Shown here piece by piece: positions 54,561 to 63,488 of a DNA stretch of 64,000 nucleotides. Numbering within the stretch: position 1 is the first letter of the stretch; the number at the start of each line of letters is the position of its first letter. Source of the stretch: Ruegeria sp. SCSIO 43209 (lineage in GTDB: Bacteria; Pseudomonadota; Alphaproteobacteria; Rhodobacterales; Rhodobacteraceae); assembly GCF_019904295.1 (NCBI RefSeq), contig NZ_CP065359.1, forward strand, positions 2,939,001 to 3,003,000, in the 5' to 3' direction. The position numbers and the translations under genes were made by a program. The notes below the pieces were generated by a model. It searched no databases. It was not told the DNA's origin and worked only from the letters and a program-made list of their open reading frames with translations.

Positions 54561-54965
54561 ATGTTCTTAAGGATGGCAGTCACAGCGCTTTTGCTGACTT
54601 TTGGAGCCAGCGTTTCCGCACAGATGTCCGCAGACGTTAAATTCCAACCGGGCAATTTCGGCACGATGGTGAATGGGACTGTCACCGGCGACGAATACTT
54701 CGACTATAAACTGGGCGCCAAGGCTGGGCAGGAGATGTTCGCCGACCTTAAGGTCAGTGACACCAATGGCAACGGCGTGATCTATTTCAACATCTTGCCG
54801 CCGGATAGCGACGGCGTCGCAATTTACAACGGCTCAATCGATGGAAATACCGCCCGGATCGAGCTTCCCGATGATGGCGACTACACCATACGTGTTTATC
54901 TGATGGGTAACGATCGCGACACAGGCAAGACGGTTGGTTACAATTTGGACCTGTCGATCCAATAA
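54561..54965 (+). CDS. secreted protein resembling PliI-type lysozyme inhibitors
   Basis: 134 residues with a signal peptide (about 1-20, cut after VSA). The mature part is a predicted beta-sandwich: GTVTGDEYFDYKLGAKAGQ, YFNILPPDSDGVAIYNGSI and a final GDYTIRVYLMGNDRDTG. That order (GQ strand, YFN-PP-S strand, GDY-VYLM strand) resembles periplasmic inhibitors of I-type lysozyme, but the RNAARR motif after VYLM is replaced by GNDRDTG, so inhibition is doubtful. Function call is an inference from pattern only. It follows chrR by 49 bases and could have its own promoter. Confidence 0.5.
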   Translation: MFLRMAVTALLLTFGASVSAQMSADVKFQPGNFGTMVNGTVTGDEYFDYKLGAKAGQEMFADLKVSDTNGNGVIYFNILPPDSDGVAIYNGSIDGNTARIELPDDGDYTIRVYLMGNDRDTGKTVGYNLDLSIQ

Positions 54966-54968
54966 CGC

Positions 54969-56198
54969 TTACCCTTCGGTTTTGCCCAGCGGCACGACGT
55001 TTGTTTGGACATCCGGCGCAAGCTCTTCGAAATCGAAATTATCCAATCGTTGCGCCCGGCGACCCGCCTTTTCCGCGCTGATCTTGATTTCCGAGATATC
55101 CTTTGCAGCCTGCCCGAAATGACGGTCGAGGTTCGACACCCGGTCGCCTAAACGTTCCACATCCTTATGCAGCAGCCCCAATTCCTTGCGGATCGCACCG
55201 GCCTGTTCGCGCATACGCGCATCTTTAAGGATCGCCCGCATGGTGTTCAGCGTCGCCATGCAAGTTGTGGGTGAAACGATCCAAACGCGTTTCGAGAAAC
55301 TCTCTTGCACCAATTCAGGGAACTTGGCGTGCAGCTCGGCATAGACTGCCTCAGAGGGTAGAAACATCAGCGCACCATCTGCAGTTTCACCGTCCAGAAT
55401 GTACTTCTCGGCAATATCGTTGATGTGCTTGCGCACGGTACTGCGGAACATCTGTACCGCTGCTTTCAGCTCCATGTCGTTGGTCGATCCGATCAGCGCC
55501 TCATAGGCTTCCAGCGGGAACTTACTGTCGATCACGATCGGTCCGGGAGGGTTCGGCAGGTTGATCAGGCAATCAGCGCGCCGTCCGTTCGATAACGTGG
55601 CCTGCAGCTGAAAACTATCTGATGGCAGCGCCTTCGAAACGATATCGTTCAGCTGGATTTCCCCGAATGCCCCGCGCGTCTGCTTGTTCGACAGAATATC
55701 CTGCAATGACAGCACGTCGCCTGAAAGCTTGGTGATATTGTCCTGCGCCTTGTCGATGGCCGCCAGACGTTCCTGCAATTGCGTCAGCGAGGTCGCCGTC
55801 TGTTTCGACGAACCATGCAGCGATTCCTTCATCCGCTCCTGCATCTCAGCCAGGGCGCGTGCCGATTTCATCGCGTTATCCGCCAGCCGGTCATTCATCT
55901 GCTGTTGCACTGATGACAGGCGGGATTCAACGGTCTGGATCACCTGCACCTGCGCGTTGGCCTGCGTATCCGAGACATGCTGTAGGCCACCCCGCAGTTG
56001 TTCCTGCCCCTGGCCCAGTTGCTGCACATGCTGCCCAAGGTGCGCCATCTGCCGGGCCAGCGGCTCCGCCATCCGAGCTGAACGCTGTGACGCTCGAAGT
56101 GACAGAAACAGAAGCAGCAGAATCAACACCACCACCCCGCCTGCAATCAGGATGATTGGGTCATTCAACGCATATTGGGTGCCAGCAATCTCGATCAT
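54969..56198 (-). CDS. rmuC: DNA recombination protein RmuC
   Basis: 409-residue RmuC-family protein, which limits sequence inversion at short inverted repeats and has a predicted restriction-endonuclease-like core. N-terminal membrane helix (DPIILIAGGVVVLILLLLF, about 13-31), a long coiled coil (about 36-170, with AEMQERMKESLHGSS and TSLTQLQERLAAIDK), then the core domain with VIDSKFPLEAYEAL and MFLPSEAVYAELHAKFPEL. Converges with the PliI-like gene with 3 bases between stops. Confidence 0.92.
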   Translation of the reverse strand: MIEIAGTQYALNDPIILIAGGVVVLILLLLFLSLRASQRSARMAEPLARQMAHLGQHVQQLGQGQEQLRGGLQHVSDTQANAQVQVIQTVESRLSSVQQQMNDRLADNAMKSARALAEMQERMKESLHGSSKQTATSLTQLQERLAAIDKAQDNITKLSGDVLSLQDILSNKQTRGAFGEIQLNDIVSKALPSDSFQLQATLSNGRRADCLINLPNPPGPIVIDSKFPLEAYEALIGSTNDMELKAAVQMFRSTVRKHINDIAEKYILDGETADGALMFLPSEAVYAELHAKFPELVQESFSKRVWIVSPTTCMATLNTMRAILKDARMREQAGAIRKELGLLHKDVERLGDRVSNLDRHFGQAAKDISEIKISAEKAGRRAQRLDNFDFEELAPDVQTNVVPLGKTEG

Positions 56199-56250
56199 AT
56201 CGCCTCAGATGTTCTTGTTTTATTCTTCATAGCCCGAGCGGGCCAGCGGA

Positions 56251-58101
56251 TCAACTGCGGCCGAACAGGCGTTCGATATCGCTCAGCTTCAGTTCCACAT
56301 AGGTCGGCCGCCCGTGGTTGCATTGGCCGGAATGGGGCGTCGCCTCCATCTCGCGCAGCAAGGCGTTCATCTCTTCGGCGCGCATACGGCGGCCGGACCG
56401 CACCGAGCCATGGCAGGCCACGCGGCTCAGGATCGCTTCGATCCGCGCCTGCACCGTCTGGCTTTCACCCTGATCGGCAAGCTCATCAAGGATATCAAGG
56501 ATCATCGCGCGGGCATCGACCTCGCCAAGAATGGCCGGAGTTTCGCGCACGGCGATTGCCCCGCCACCAAAGGATTCGATGGTCAATCCAAAGCGCGACA
56601 GGTCCTCTGCAACGGCCATCAGACGTGCGCAGTCACCGTCTGTCAGTTCGACGATTTCGGGGATCAACAACGCTTGTGCGGCAACGCCATTTTCGGCCAT
56701 CTGAGCCTTGAGCTTTTCGTAAACCAGCCGTTCATGTGCGGCGTGTTGATCCACGATCACCATGCCGTCTGCCGTTTGGGCGATGATGTAATTCTCGTGC
56801 ACCTGCCCGCGCGCCGCCCCCAAGGGCAGGTCTTGCGGCTCATCCTCCGGTGCAGTTTCGGGCACCGGTTCCACGATGCGTCCACTATAGTCCTGAGACA
56901 GTTCCGCAAAACCCGGAGATTGCGCCCGATAGGCCGCCTGACGCGCCGCGGGTGACGGGCGATCCATTTGATACACCCGCGCCGGGGTTGCGGGTGCGGG
57001 CTCGGGCCGCATCGCACCCAAGGTTGCGTTGGCCACGGTCGAAGATGCCCGGTGCCCGGCCTCGGCCAACGCGTGACGCAGGCTGGACACGATCAAGCCA
57101 CGCGCGAGGCCGGGGTCGCGGAACCGAACCTCGGATTTTGCCGGATGTACATTCACATCCACCAGCGTTGGATCGCAATCTATGAACAGCGCCGCCGCCG
57201 GATGCCGGTCGCGGCTGAGGAAATCGAAATAGGCCGCTCGCAGCGCACCGGTCAGCATCTTGTCCCGTACGGGTCGCCCATTGACGAACAGATACTGCGC
57301 CACTGCAGCCCCGCGCGAATAGGTCGGCAGCGCGGCATAGCCATAAAGCCTGAGCCCTTCGCGTGTGGCATCGATCTGCAAAGCGTTCTCGGCGAACTCA
57401 CGGCCAAGAACGCGCGCCAATCGGGCATGCAGCGCATCAAACAGATCGCCATTCTCGCGGTCGGCACGAAAGGTCACGCGGCCCTCTCCCCCACCCGAGA
57501 CATCGCGCAGGGTGAACGCGACCGAAGGCTCGGCCATCGCCAAACGTTTCACAATGTCTGAAATCGCCTGCGCCTCGGCCCGGTCCGTGCGCATGAACTT
57601 CAGCCGTGCCGGGGTGGCGTAAAACAGGTCTCGCAACTCAACCACAGTCCCAGCGCGCAAGGCTGCTGGCTTCACTGCATCCATTTTGCCACCGGACACC
57701 TGGATCGAGGCCGCATCAGCACCCGAGACACGGCTGGTGATGGTCAAACGCCCGACCGCCCCCAGCGAGGGCAGTGCTTCACCGCGAAATCCAAATGTGT
57801 GGATATTCAACAGATCTGACCCGTCGATCTTCGATGTCGCATGGCGCGACAGCGCCAGAGGCAAATCCCCCGCTGCGATCCCACACCCATCATCGGTGAC
57901 ACGAATCAGGGTCTTGCCGCCATCCGCGACCTCAATAGCGATGCGTGTGGCCCCGGCATCGATGGCGTTTTCGACCAGTTCCTTGACGGCAGAAGCAGGC
58001 CGTTCCACGACTTCACCCGCTGCAATCCGGTTGATCGCTGCGTCATCAAGCTGCCGGATGACCGGTTGATTGTCGCTGATATTGGGGTTCGCATACACCA
58101 T
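56251..58101 (-). CDS. mutL: DNA mismatch repair protein MutL
   Basis: 616-residue GHKL ATPase that links MutS mismatch recognition to downstream repair. N-terminal ATPase motifs: [40 protein letters not shown]; transducer domain with [15 protein letters not shown] and [15 protein letters not shown]-terminal dimerisation domain has [15 protein letters not shown] and the endonuclease-type pattern ending [25 protein letters not shown] and [12 protein letters not shown]. Thus it probably has the nicking activity expected in bacteria lacking MutH. Start at the ATG at 58101. Confidence 0.96.
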   Translation of the reverse strand: MVYANPNISDNQPVIRQLDDAAINRIAAGEVVERPASAVKELVENAIDAGATRIAIEVADGGKTLIRVTDDGCGIAAGDLPLALSRHATSKIDGSDLLNIHTFGFRGEALPSLGAVGRLTITSRVSGADAASIQVSGGKMDAVKPAALRAGTVVELRDLFYATPARLKFMRTDRAEAQAISDIVKRLAMAEPSVAFTLRDVSGGGEGRVTFRADRENGDLFDALHARLARVLGREFAENALQIDATREGLRLYGYAALPTYSRGAAVAQYLFVNGRPVRDKMLTGALRAAYFDFLSRDRHPAAALFIDCDPTLVDVNVHPAKSEVRFRDPGLARGLIVSSLRHALAEAGHRASSTVANATLGAMRPEPAPATPARVYQMDRPSPAARQAAYRAQSPGFAELSQDYSGRIVEPVPETAPEDEPQDLPLGAARGQVHENYIIAQTADGMVIVDQHAAHERLVYEKLKAQMAENGVAAQALLIPEIVELTDGDCARLMAVAEDLSRFGLTIESFGGGAIAVRETPAILGEVDARAMILDILDELADQGESQTVQARIEAILSRVACHGSVRSGRRMRAEEMNALLREMEATPHSGQCNHGRPTYVELKLSDIERLFGRS

Positions 58102-58175
58102 ACCGCTAGACCTAGCATAGGCGCACGCGATTCGACCACCGGTTTGAATTGTGAAGAGCGGGCTTTAAACGAGGT

Positions 58176-58235
58176 ATCCGGCCAGTTTGACCGCGCCGTT
58201 AAGGGGGTAGCGACTAAGGTCAAAACTGGCCGGAT
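58176..58235. repeat. long inverted repeat between the metal ABC operon and mutL
   Basis: ATCCGGCCAGTTTGACC (58176-58192) pairs with GGTCAAAACTGGCCGGAT (58218-58235) apart from one extra A, around a 25-base loop. It sits in the 283 bases between the permease stop and the mutL start, which otherwise hold nothing I can identify. The loop is long and no U tract follows, so it is not a standard terminator. Confidence 0.65.
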
Positions 58236-58384
58236 ATACCAGAGTGAGTGGTGGTCTTGTGGTTTCCAATTGAAAGTTTGGTATCACCGAAAATGGAATA
58301 AATCTTGTTAAGAATTCGTGATTGTTTCCACTTGGCGAAGTTCAGCCGAAACTGCGTGATAGGCGTTGGCGTGAATACGCCAAG

Positions 58385-59314
58385 TCAAGCCTGACTGGGC
58401 GCTCCGCTGCGGGTTCGGCATGGGCCAAAAGCAGCGGTCAGCGCCAGAATCAGGCCTGATATCGTGGCGATCATTCCAGCGGCGCTGACAGCATCCGCAG
58501 CCCCCAACCACAATGGGCCATAGCCCGCTAAAACATAACCGGACACGGCGGAAAGGGTTGCGAACAGGACACTCCAGACGATCTGGACTTCCAACCGGTT
58601 GGTCATCATCCGTGCCGCAGCTGGCGGGCAGATGAACATTGCAATCACGATGATCGACCCCACTGCATCAAATGCCGCGACAGCAGCAATCGCAGCTATG
58701 AGCACCAGCGCCATCCCTAACGCGCCAGTGCGGATACCAATTGTACGCGCAAAGCCTTCATCGAAGGTCGATATCTTGAGCGGTCGCCAGAACAACCACG
58801 TGAACAGCAAGACCCCCGTCAGTGTCAGCGCAATGCGCGGCAATTCAGGTGGCAACCCTGCCAATGCCTGTAGATCCAGCAGCGACGACCAGTCCGTTGC
58901 ATCCAGCCAGATCAAGCTTTCCAGATTGCCGTAAAGCGCATGTTCAACGTCCAAATGGACGGTCGAAGTGTCAGTCTGCTCAAGCAGTAGGACACCACCG
59001 GCGAACATGGTCGTGAATACGACACCCATCGCTGCCCCCGGCTCGATCTGACCCAATCGCCGGATCGCTTCGATCATAACCACGGCGACCACAGCAGCCC
59101 CTGCTGCGCCAAGCATCATCGGCCAAGTTGAAATTGCGCCTGTCAGCAGAAACGCGACGACAATACCGGGCAACACCACATGGCTGATCGCGTCGCCAAT
59201 CAGCGCTTGCTTGCGCAGCACCAGAAAGTTGCCGGGCAGAGCGCATGCGATGGCCGCGAATGTCCCAATCAACAAAGGCGTCAGCGACAGGGGTACGAAC
59301 TCTTCTCCGCTCAT
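58385..59314 (-). CDS. metal ABC transporter permease (TroD/SitD/MntD-like)
   Basis: 309-residue inner-membrane permease of the ABC-3 (zinc/manganese/iron) family with about eight or nine helices. The N-terminal LTPLLIGTFAAIACALPGNFLVLRKQALIGDAISHVVLPGIVVAFLLTG region (in pieces) carries the family signature GDAISHVVLPG. The later DAVGSIIVIAMFICPPAAARMMTNRL is the ABC-3 EAA-like loop. It overlaps the start of its own stop-start pair with the upstream permease by four bases (59311-59314). Last gene of the operon. Confidence 0.9.
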   Translation of the reverse strand: MSGEEFVPLSLTPLLIGTFAAIACALPGNFLVLRKQALIGDAISHVVLPGIVVAFLLTGAISTWPMMLGAAGAAVVAVVMIEAIRRLGQIEPGAAMGVVFTTMFAGGVLLLEQTDTSTVHLDVEHALYGNLESLIWLDATDWSSLLDLQALAGLPPELPRIALTLTGVLLFTWLFWRPLKISTFDEGFARTIGIRTGALGMALVLIAAIAAVAAFDAVGSIIVIAMFICPPAAARMMTNRLEVQIVWSVLFATLSAVSGYVLAGYGPLWLGAADAVSAAGMIATISGLILALTAAFGPCRTRSGAPSQA

Positions 59315-60516
59315 GGCGTGACCTCCTGCGGACCGCCGATACGACGATCGATCTCGGCGATCTGATCGCGAGTCAGCACGGTCTCGATATCGCGCAGCCC
59401 ATCGTACAGCGCCGCAGTGGCCTCATGCGCCTGATCCGCGCGGACGATCTCCCACCGCTTTTCGTCTCGTAGGGCCTTGGCCGCACGCGCCCTCCCTTCC
59501 TCCGTTGCAACTCCATCGGCGCGCACAAGGCCGGTGCGGCGTAACAGGCGAATGGTTAGGGGTTCATAGATTTGCTGCCCCTGCGCCAGTGCCAGCAGTC
59601 CCTGCCGAATGTGCACTCGACGCTGGAACCGAAGGTGGCTGAGAATAGCTGCCAACACACCCCGAACCGGCGCGAACAGGAGCGACAGGGCAAAGAACCC
59701 AAAGCTGACCAGAACGATGATCGGTCCGGTCGGCAGGTTCGGAGCCGAGGCCGAAATGCCTGCCCCCAGATACCCTGCAAGACCTCCGGCCAAACCGGCC
59801 AGAACGACCACGCGGTCGGATCGCTCCGTCCAGAACCGCGCTGTCACAGGCGGGATGATCAGCAGAGCAACAATCAGGATCAGACCAACGATCTTTAGCC
59901 CGACCACGGTCACCGCCATCACGAGCCCCATCATCGCCAGATCAATCCGATGCACGGGCAACCCGCGCGCAGCGGCATATTCAGGATCGAAGGCGACCAT
60001 CGTCATCGGGCGGCGGATGATCATCACCAGTACCAACGTTGCCGCGCCACCGATCGCGATGACCAGAGCATCAGCCCATAGCATCCCAGCAGTAGAACCC
60101 AGCAAGAATCCTTCCAATCCTGCCTGGCGTCCAACCCCCATGGTTTGAATAACGGTCAGCAGTACGACCCCAAAACCGAAGAACACCGATAACACTGCGC
60201 CGATCGCTGCATCTTCTGCCAAACGTGTGCGACTGGTCAGCCAGTTCATACAGAGCAAACCAACCCATGCGGATATTGCCGAACCTGCAAGCAGTCCGAT
60301 CAAGTTACGCCCATCACCACCGAGGGCCACCAGCACCATGAAAGCAAGGCAAACGCCCGGTAGGGTCGCGTGGCTGATGGCATCGCTAACGAGCGCGCGT
60401 TTACGCAGGAATAAGAACGTGCCCGTCACACCTGCTGATACGCCCAGTAACGTCGCACCAATAGCAACCAGCGTGGCGTTATAGCCAAGCTGTAACGTCA
60501 AAGCCTCCCAAAGCAT
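59311..60516 (-). CDS. metal ABC transporter permease with cytoplasmic C-terminal extension (TroC/SitC-like)
   Basis: 401 residues: an ABC-3 permease (residues 1 to about 290, with SDAISHATLPGV and LIIPPVTARFW) followed by a soluble segment of about 105 residues (296-401). The extension contains YEPLTIRLLRRTGLVRADGVATEEGRARAAKALRDEKRW (in parts), which looks like a winged-helix followed by an alpha-helical domain reminiscent of DtxR-type metalloregulators. Typical family members without the extension have about 280-300 residues. Function of the extension is unknown; a metal-sensing role is an inference. Confidence 0.88.
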   Translation of the reverse strand: MLWEALTLQLGYNATLVAIGATLLGVSAGVTGTFLFLRKRALVSDAISHATLPGVCLAFMVLVALGGDGRNLIGLLAGSAISAWVGLLCMNWLTSRTRLAEDAAIGAVLSVFFGFGVVLLTVIQTMGVGRQAGLEGFLLGSTAGMLWADALVIAIGGAATLVLVMIIRRPMTMVAFDPEYAAARGLPVHRIDLAMMGLVMAVTVVGLKIVGLILIVALLIIPPVTARFWTERSDRVVVLAGLAGGLAGYLGAGISASAPNLPTGPIIVLVSFGFFALSLLFAPVRGVLAAILSHLRFQRRVHIRQGLLALAQGQQIYEPLTIRLLRRTGLVRADGVATEEGRARAAKALRDEKRWEIVRADQAHEATAALYDGLRDIETVLTRDQIAEIDRRIGGPQEVTP

Positions 60517-60518
60517 GA

Positions 60519-61322
60519 CTACCCCAGCGCGCGCGAAATCTGATCGATTTGAGCCGTTGCAAGACGTCCGCCATAAGCGGCCTGCAGCGTTTCAGCGGTA
60601 AAGGCCTGCTCCACTGGTCCCTCGGCCACTTTGCGGGTTTTGATCAGGAACACATGATCGAAATAGTCGGTGACTGTGGCCAGATCGTGATGCACTACAA
60701 CAACGGTCTTGCCAGCCTCTTTCAACGATTTCAGCACGGCGATGATCGCCTTTTCAGTCGCGGCGTCCACGCCTGCAAAAGGTTCGTCCAACAAATACAT
60801 GTCGGCATCCTGTGCCAATGCGCGCGCAAGAAAGACCCTCTGTTGCTGACCACCAGAAAGCTGCCCGATCTGACGGTCGGCAAATTCCCGCATACCGACA
60901 CGGTGCAGACAGTCCATGGCACGGGCGGTATGGCGGGCACGAACCCGACCCAGCAGGCCCAATTGACGCGACAAGCCCATCAGCACCACATCAATCACGC
61001 GCGTCGGGAAATCCCAGTCCACGCTGGCGCGCTGCGGTACATAGGCGATGCGTGCCCGCTGGTCCTCGAGCGGCTGACCAAACACGGTCACCTGACCCGA
61101 CAACGGAGACACGATCCCCAAAGCAGCCTTTAGCAAGGTTGATTTGCCAGCCCCATTTGGCCCGATAATCGCCGTCATGGCGCCGGGCTGCACCGTCATA
61201 TCGACCGAGAAAACCGCTGGCTTCTGACCGTATGAGACTGTCAGACCACGAATGGCGAGAGGGCAAAGATCGATGTCCTGCCCGTCGACAGAAACGCCCT
61301 GAACTGTTGCGAGTTCAATCAT
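60519..61322 (-). CDS. metal ABC transporter ATP-binding protein (TroB/SitB-like)
   Basis: 267-residue ABC ATPase powering the permeases. Walker A GPNGAGKST (residues 54-62), signature LSGGQQQRVFLARALAQ, Walker B MYLLDEPFAGVD and the switch histidine in VVVVHHDLATV. The N-terminal 20 residues before LTVSYG are a short extension. The genes follow each other with 2- and 3-base gaps in the order substrate-binding protein, ATPase, permease, permease. Confidence 0.93.
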   Translation of the reverse strand: MIELATVQGVSVDGQDIDLCPLAIRGLTVSYGQKPAVFSVDMTVQPGAMTAIIGPNGAGKSTLLKAALGIVSPLSGQVTVFGQPLEDQRARIAYVPQRASVDWDFPTRVIDVVLMGLSRQLGLLGRVRARHTARAMDCLHRVGMREFADRQIGQLSGGQQQRVFLARALAQDADMYLLDEPFAGVDAATEKAIIAVLKSLKEAGKTVVVVHHDLATVTDYFDHVFLIKTRKVAEGPVEQAFTAETLQAAYGGRLATAQIDQISRALG

Positions 61323-61325
61323 GGT

Positions 61326-62279
61326 TTAGAACCCCGCCGACAGTTTGCCGTTCATGCCACGTTCGGGAACATCCGCGCCCAGCGCGCCGGCGATAACGGT
61401 AATGTTGTGATCAAGCATGCCGATATAAGTACCCTCATATGTGCCCGGCTCGCCCATCGCGTCGGAATACAGCTCTCCGCCAACACCCACTTTGTGACCT
61501 TCGGCCGAAGCTCCCTCGATCAAGGCACGCATAGACCGATCTGAAACGGAACTCTCCACAAACACGGCGTTCAGCTGACGCTCTACCAGAGTTTCGACCA
61601 ACTCACCGATCCGGTTCAACCCTGCCTCGGATTGGGTTGAGATGCCCTGAATACCCAGCACCTCATAGCCATATTCATCACCGAAATAGCCAAATGCATC
61701 ATGCGCAGTCACCAACACGCGGTTGTTTTCGGGAACGGCCGCCAAAACCTGCTTTCCATAGGCGGCCAGCAGATCGATCTCGGCCAGAAAAACTTGTGCG
61801 TTGGCTGCGAACTTATCTGCCGCTTCGGGCCGGGCTTCGGTCAGAGCTTCCTGCACTTCGATCACGACATCGCGCCACAGAACCGGGCTCATCCAGACAT
61901 GCGGGTCAAATTTGTCAGCGTAATCGTCATGGGCGCGCAGTTTCGATGTGTCGATGCCATCCGCCACGGCAACCACTGTCCGCTTGCGGCCCAGATCGTC
62001 AAAGAAACCTTCCATCTGAGCCTCTAGATAGAGGCCGTGCCACAGCACCAGATCAGCGCGGGTCATCGCAACAATATCGGTGCGGGTCTGGCGATAGGCG
62101 TGAGGGTCGACACCGGGTCCCATCAAGCCCTTCACGTCGACCTGTTCACCGCCGACCTGGCGCGCAGCGTCTGCAATCATCCCGGTGGTGGCGACGACTT
62201 TCAGCGGCGCTTGAGCGATTGCGGCGACGGGCCACACAAGCACGAGAGCCAATGCCGTAATTAGCGATCGACGAATCAT
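61326..62279 (-). CDS. metal ABC transporter substrate-binding protein (TroA/SitA-like, probably manganese)
   Basis: 317-residue cluster A-I solute-binding protein with a signal peptide (1-22, cut after AIA). Metal ligands of the family: His60 in GPGVDPHAY, His127 in DKFDPHVWMSP, then a Glu and Asp further on (about 193-200 and near 267). It lacks the histidine-rich loop of ZnuA zinc-binding proteins, which favours manganese or iron. First gene of the sitABCD-like operon. Two Fur-family boxes upstream suggest control by Mur or Fur. Confidence 0.9.
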   Translation of the reverse strand: MIRRSLITALALVLVWPVAAIAQAPLKVVATTGMIADAARQVGGEQVDVKGLMGPGVDPHAYRQTRTDIVAMTRADLVLWHGLYLEAQMEGFFDDLGRKRTVVAVADGIDTSKLRAHDDYADKFDPHVWMSPVLWRDVVIEVQEALTEARPEAADKFAANAQVFLAEIDLLAAYGKQVLAAVPENNRVLVTAHDAFGYFGDEYGYEVLGIQGISTQSEAGLNRIGELVETLVERQLNAVFVESSVSDRSMRALIEGASAEGHKVGVGGELYSDAMGEPGTYEGTYIGMLDHNITVIAGALGADVPERGMNGKLSAGF

Positions 62280-62316
62280 TTCAGACTCCGAACGGTTATC
62301 CTGTTAAGTCAAAATA

Positions 62317-62331
62317 TGAGAACCATTCGCA
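62317..62331. promoter_or_regulatory. Fur-family box 1 upstream of the metal ABC operon
   Basis: TGAGAA-CCA-TTCGCA, an imperfect 6-3-6 palindrome that differs at one position from full symmetry. It lies 38 bases before the start of the substrate-binding protein gene. Confidence 0.55.
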
Positions 62332-62347
62332 ACTAAGTCAATGCAAA

Positions 62348-62362
62348 TGCGAATTACTCGCA
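62348..62362. promoter_or_regulatory. Fur-family box 2 upstream of the metal ABC operon
   Basis: TGCGAA-TTA-CTCGCA, again one mismatch from the symmetric TGCGAA-N3-TTCGCA and spaced 16 bases from box 1. Two similar boxes in tandem fit a Mur/Zur/Fur-type repressor site. Confidence 0.55.
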
Positions 62363-62478
62363 AGAAAGCGACTATATTTGTCCATTTGGTCAAAAATTTG
62401 CCCCTTACGACGCTGGCACACCTTCCCTTTCGCTGCGACCCATGCGATTTTGACGCGAACCTCCAAAAGGACGGAATA

Positions 62479-63477
62479 ATGGAAACGCAGAGCTCAGAAA
62501 GCACCGTGCGCACCCCGCATCTGCCGCAAGTGACCGAGCCCCGGAACCCAGGAATGGATCTGGATCTGGATTGGGTGCGGGCCGTGCAGGCCAACACTTC
62601 GGCCATCGAGCGCCGCGCAGCGACGCTGCCCGGTCGGCGGTCAGTGAAAAAAGAATACCAGGCCGCATGGCTGCTCAAGGCGATCACAATGATCGACCTG
62701 ACCACGCTATCGGGCGATGACACGGTTGGGCGGGTTCGTCGCCTGTGCGCAAAGGCTCGTCAGCCTGTCGCGTCTTCAGTTCTGCAGGCGCTGGACATGC
62801 CGCCGATCACAACCGGAGCGGTGTGTGTCTACCATGACATGATCGAAACGGCTGTGGACGCATTGGAAGGCACTGGTATTCCGGTTGCGGCGGTATCCAC
62901 TGGCTTCCCGGCCGGGCTCTCTCCGTTTCATCTGCGTGTGGCAGAGATCGAAGAAAGCGTGAAGGCCGGAGCCGAGGAGATCGACATCGTCATCTCGCGC
63001 CGTCATGTGCTGTCTGGCGACTGGCAGGCCCTGTATGATGAGATGAAGGCCTTCCGCATCGCCTGCGGCGATGCACACGTCAAAGCCATTTTGGCGACCG
63101 GAGAGCTGGGCAGCCTGCGCAACGTCGCCCGTGCCTCGCTGGTGTGCATGATGGCAGGGGCAGACTTCATCAAGACCTCGACCGGCAAAGAAAGCGTCAA
63201 CGCCACCTTGCCTGTGTCGTTGGTAATGATCCGAGCCATTCGCGACTATTATGACCGCACCGGCTATCGCGTAGGCTACAAGCCTGCGGGTGGGATTTCG
63301 AAAGCCAAGGATGCGCTGGTCTATCTGTCGCTGATCAAGGACGAGCTGGGCGACCGCTGGCTGGAGCCGGATCTGTTTCGCTTTGGCGCCTCATCACTGC
63401 TGGGCGATATCGAGCGGCAGTTGGAACACTATGTCACCGGCGCTTACTCTGCCGGTTACCGTCACTCCATGGGCTGA
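62479..63477 (+). CDS. deoC: deoxyribose-phosphate aldolase
   Basis: 332-residue class I aldolase cleaving 2-deoxyribose 5-phosphate to acetaldehyde and glyceraldehyde 3-phosphate. The Schiff-base lysine is in MAGADFIKTSTGKESVN, and the second conserved lysine in GYKPAGGISKAKDAL. DeoC of the long type carries an N-terminal extension (here about 1-90). Start at the ATG at 62479 with AGGA upstream; the open frame before it covers the metal-operon promoter region. The aldehyde dehydrogenase gene follows 11 bases later and may take the acetaldehyde onward. Confidence 0.93.
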   Translation: METQSSESTVRTPHLPQVTEPRNPGMDLDLDWVRAVQANTSAIERRAATLPGRRSVKKEYQAAWLLKAITMIDLTTLSGDDTVGRVRRLCAKARQPVASSVLQALDMPPITTGAVCVYHDMIETAVDALEGTGIPVAAVSTGFPAGLSPFHLRVAEIEESVKAGAEEIDIVISRRHVLSGDWQALYDEMKAFRIACGDAHVKAILATGELGSLRNVARASLVCMMAGADFIKTSTGKESVNATLPVSLVMIRAIRDYYDRTGYRVGYKPAGGISKAKDALVYLSLIKDELGDRWLEPDLFRFGASSLLGDIERQLEHYVTGAYSAGYRHSMG

Positions 63478-63488
63478 GGACAAAAACA

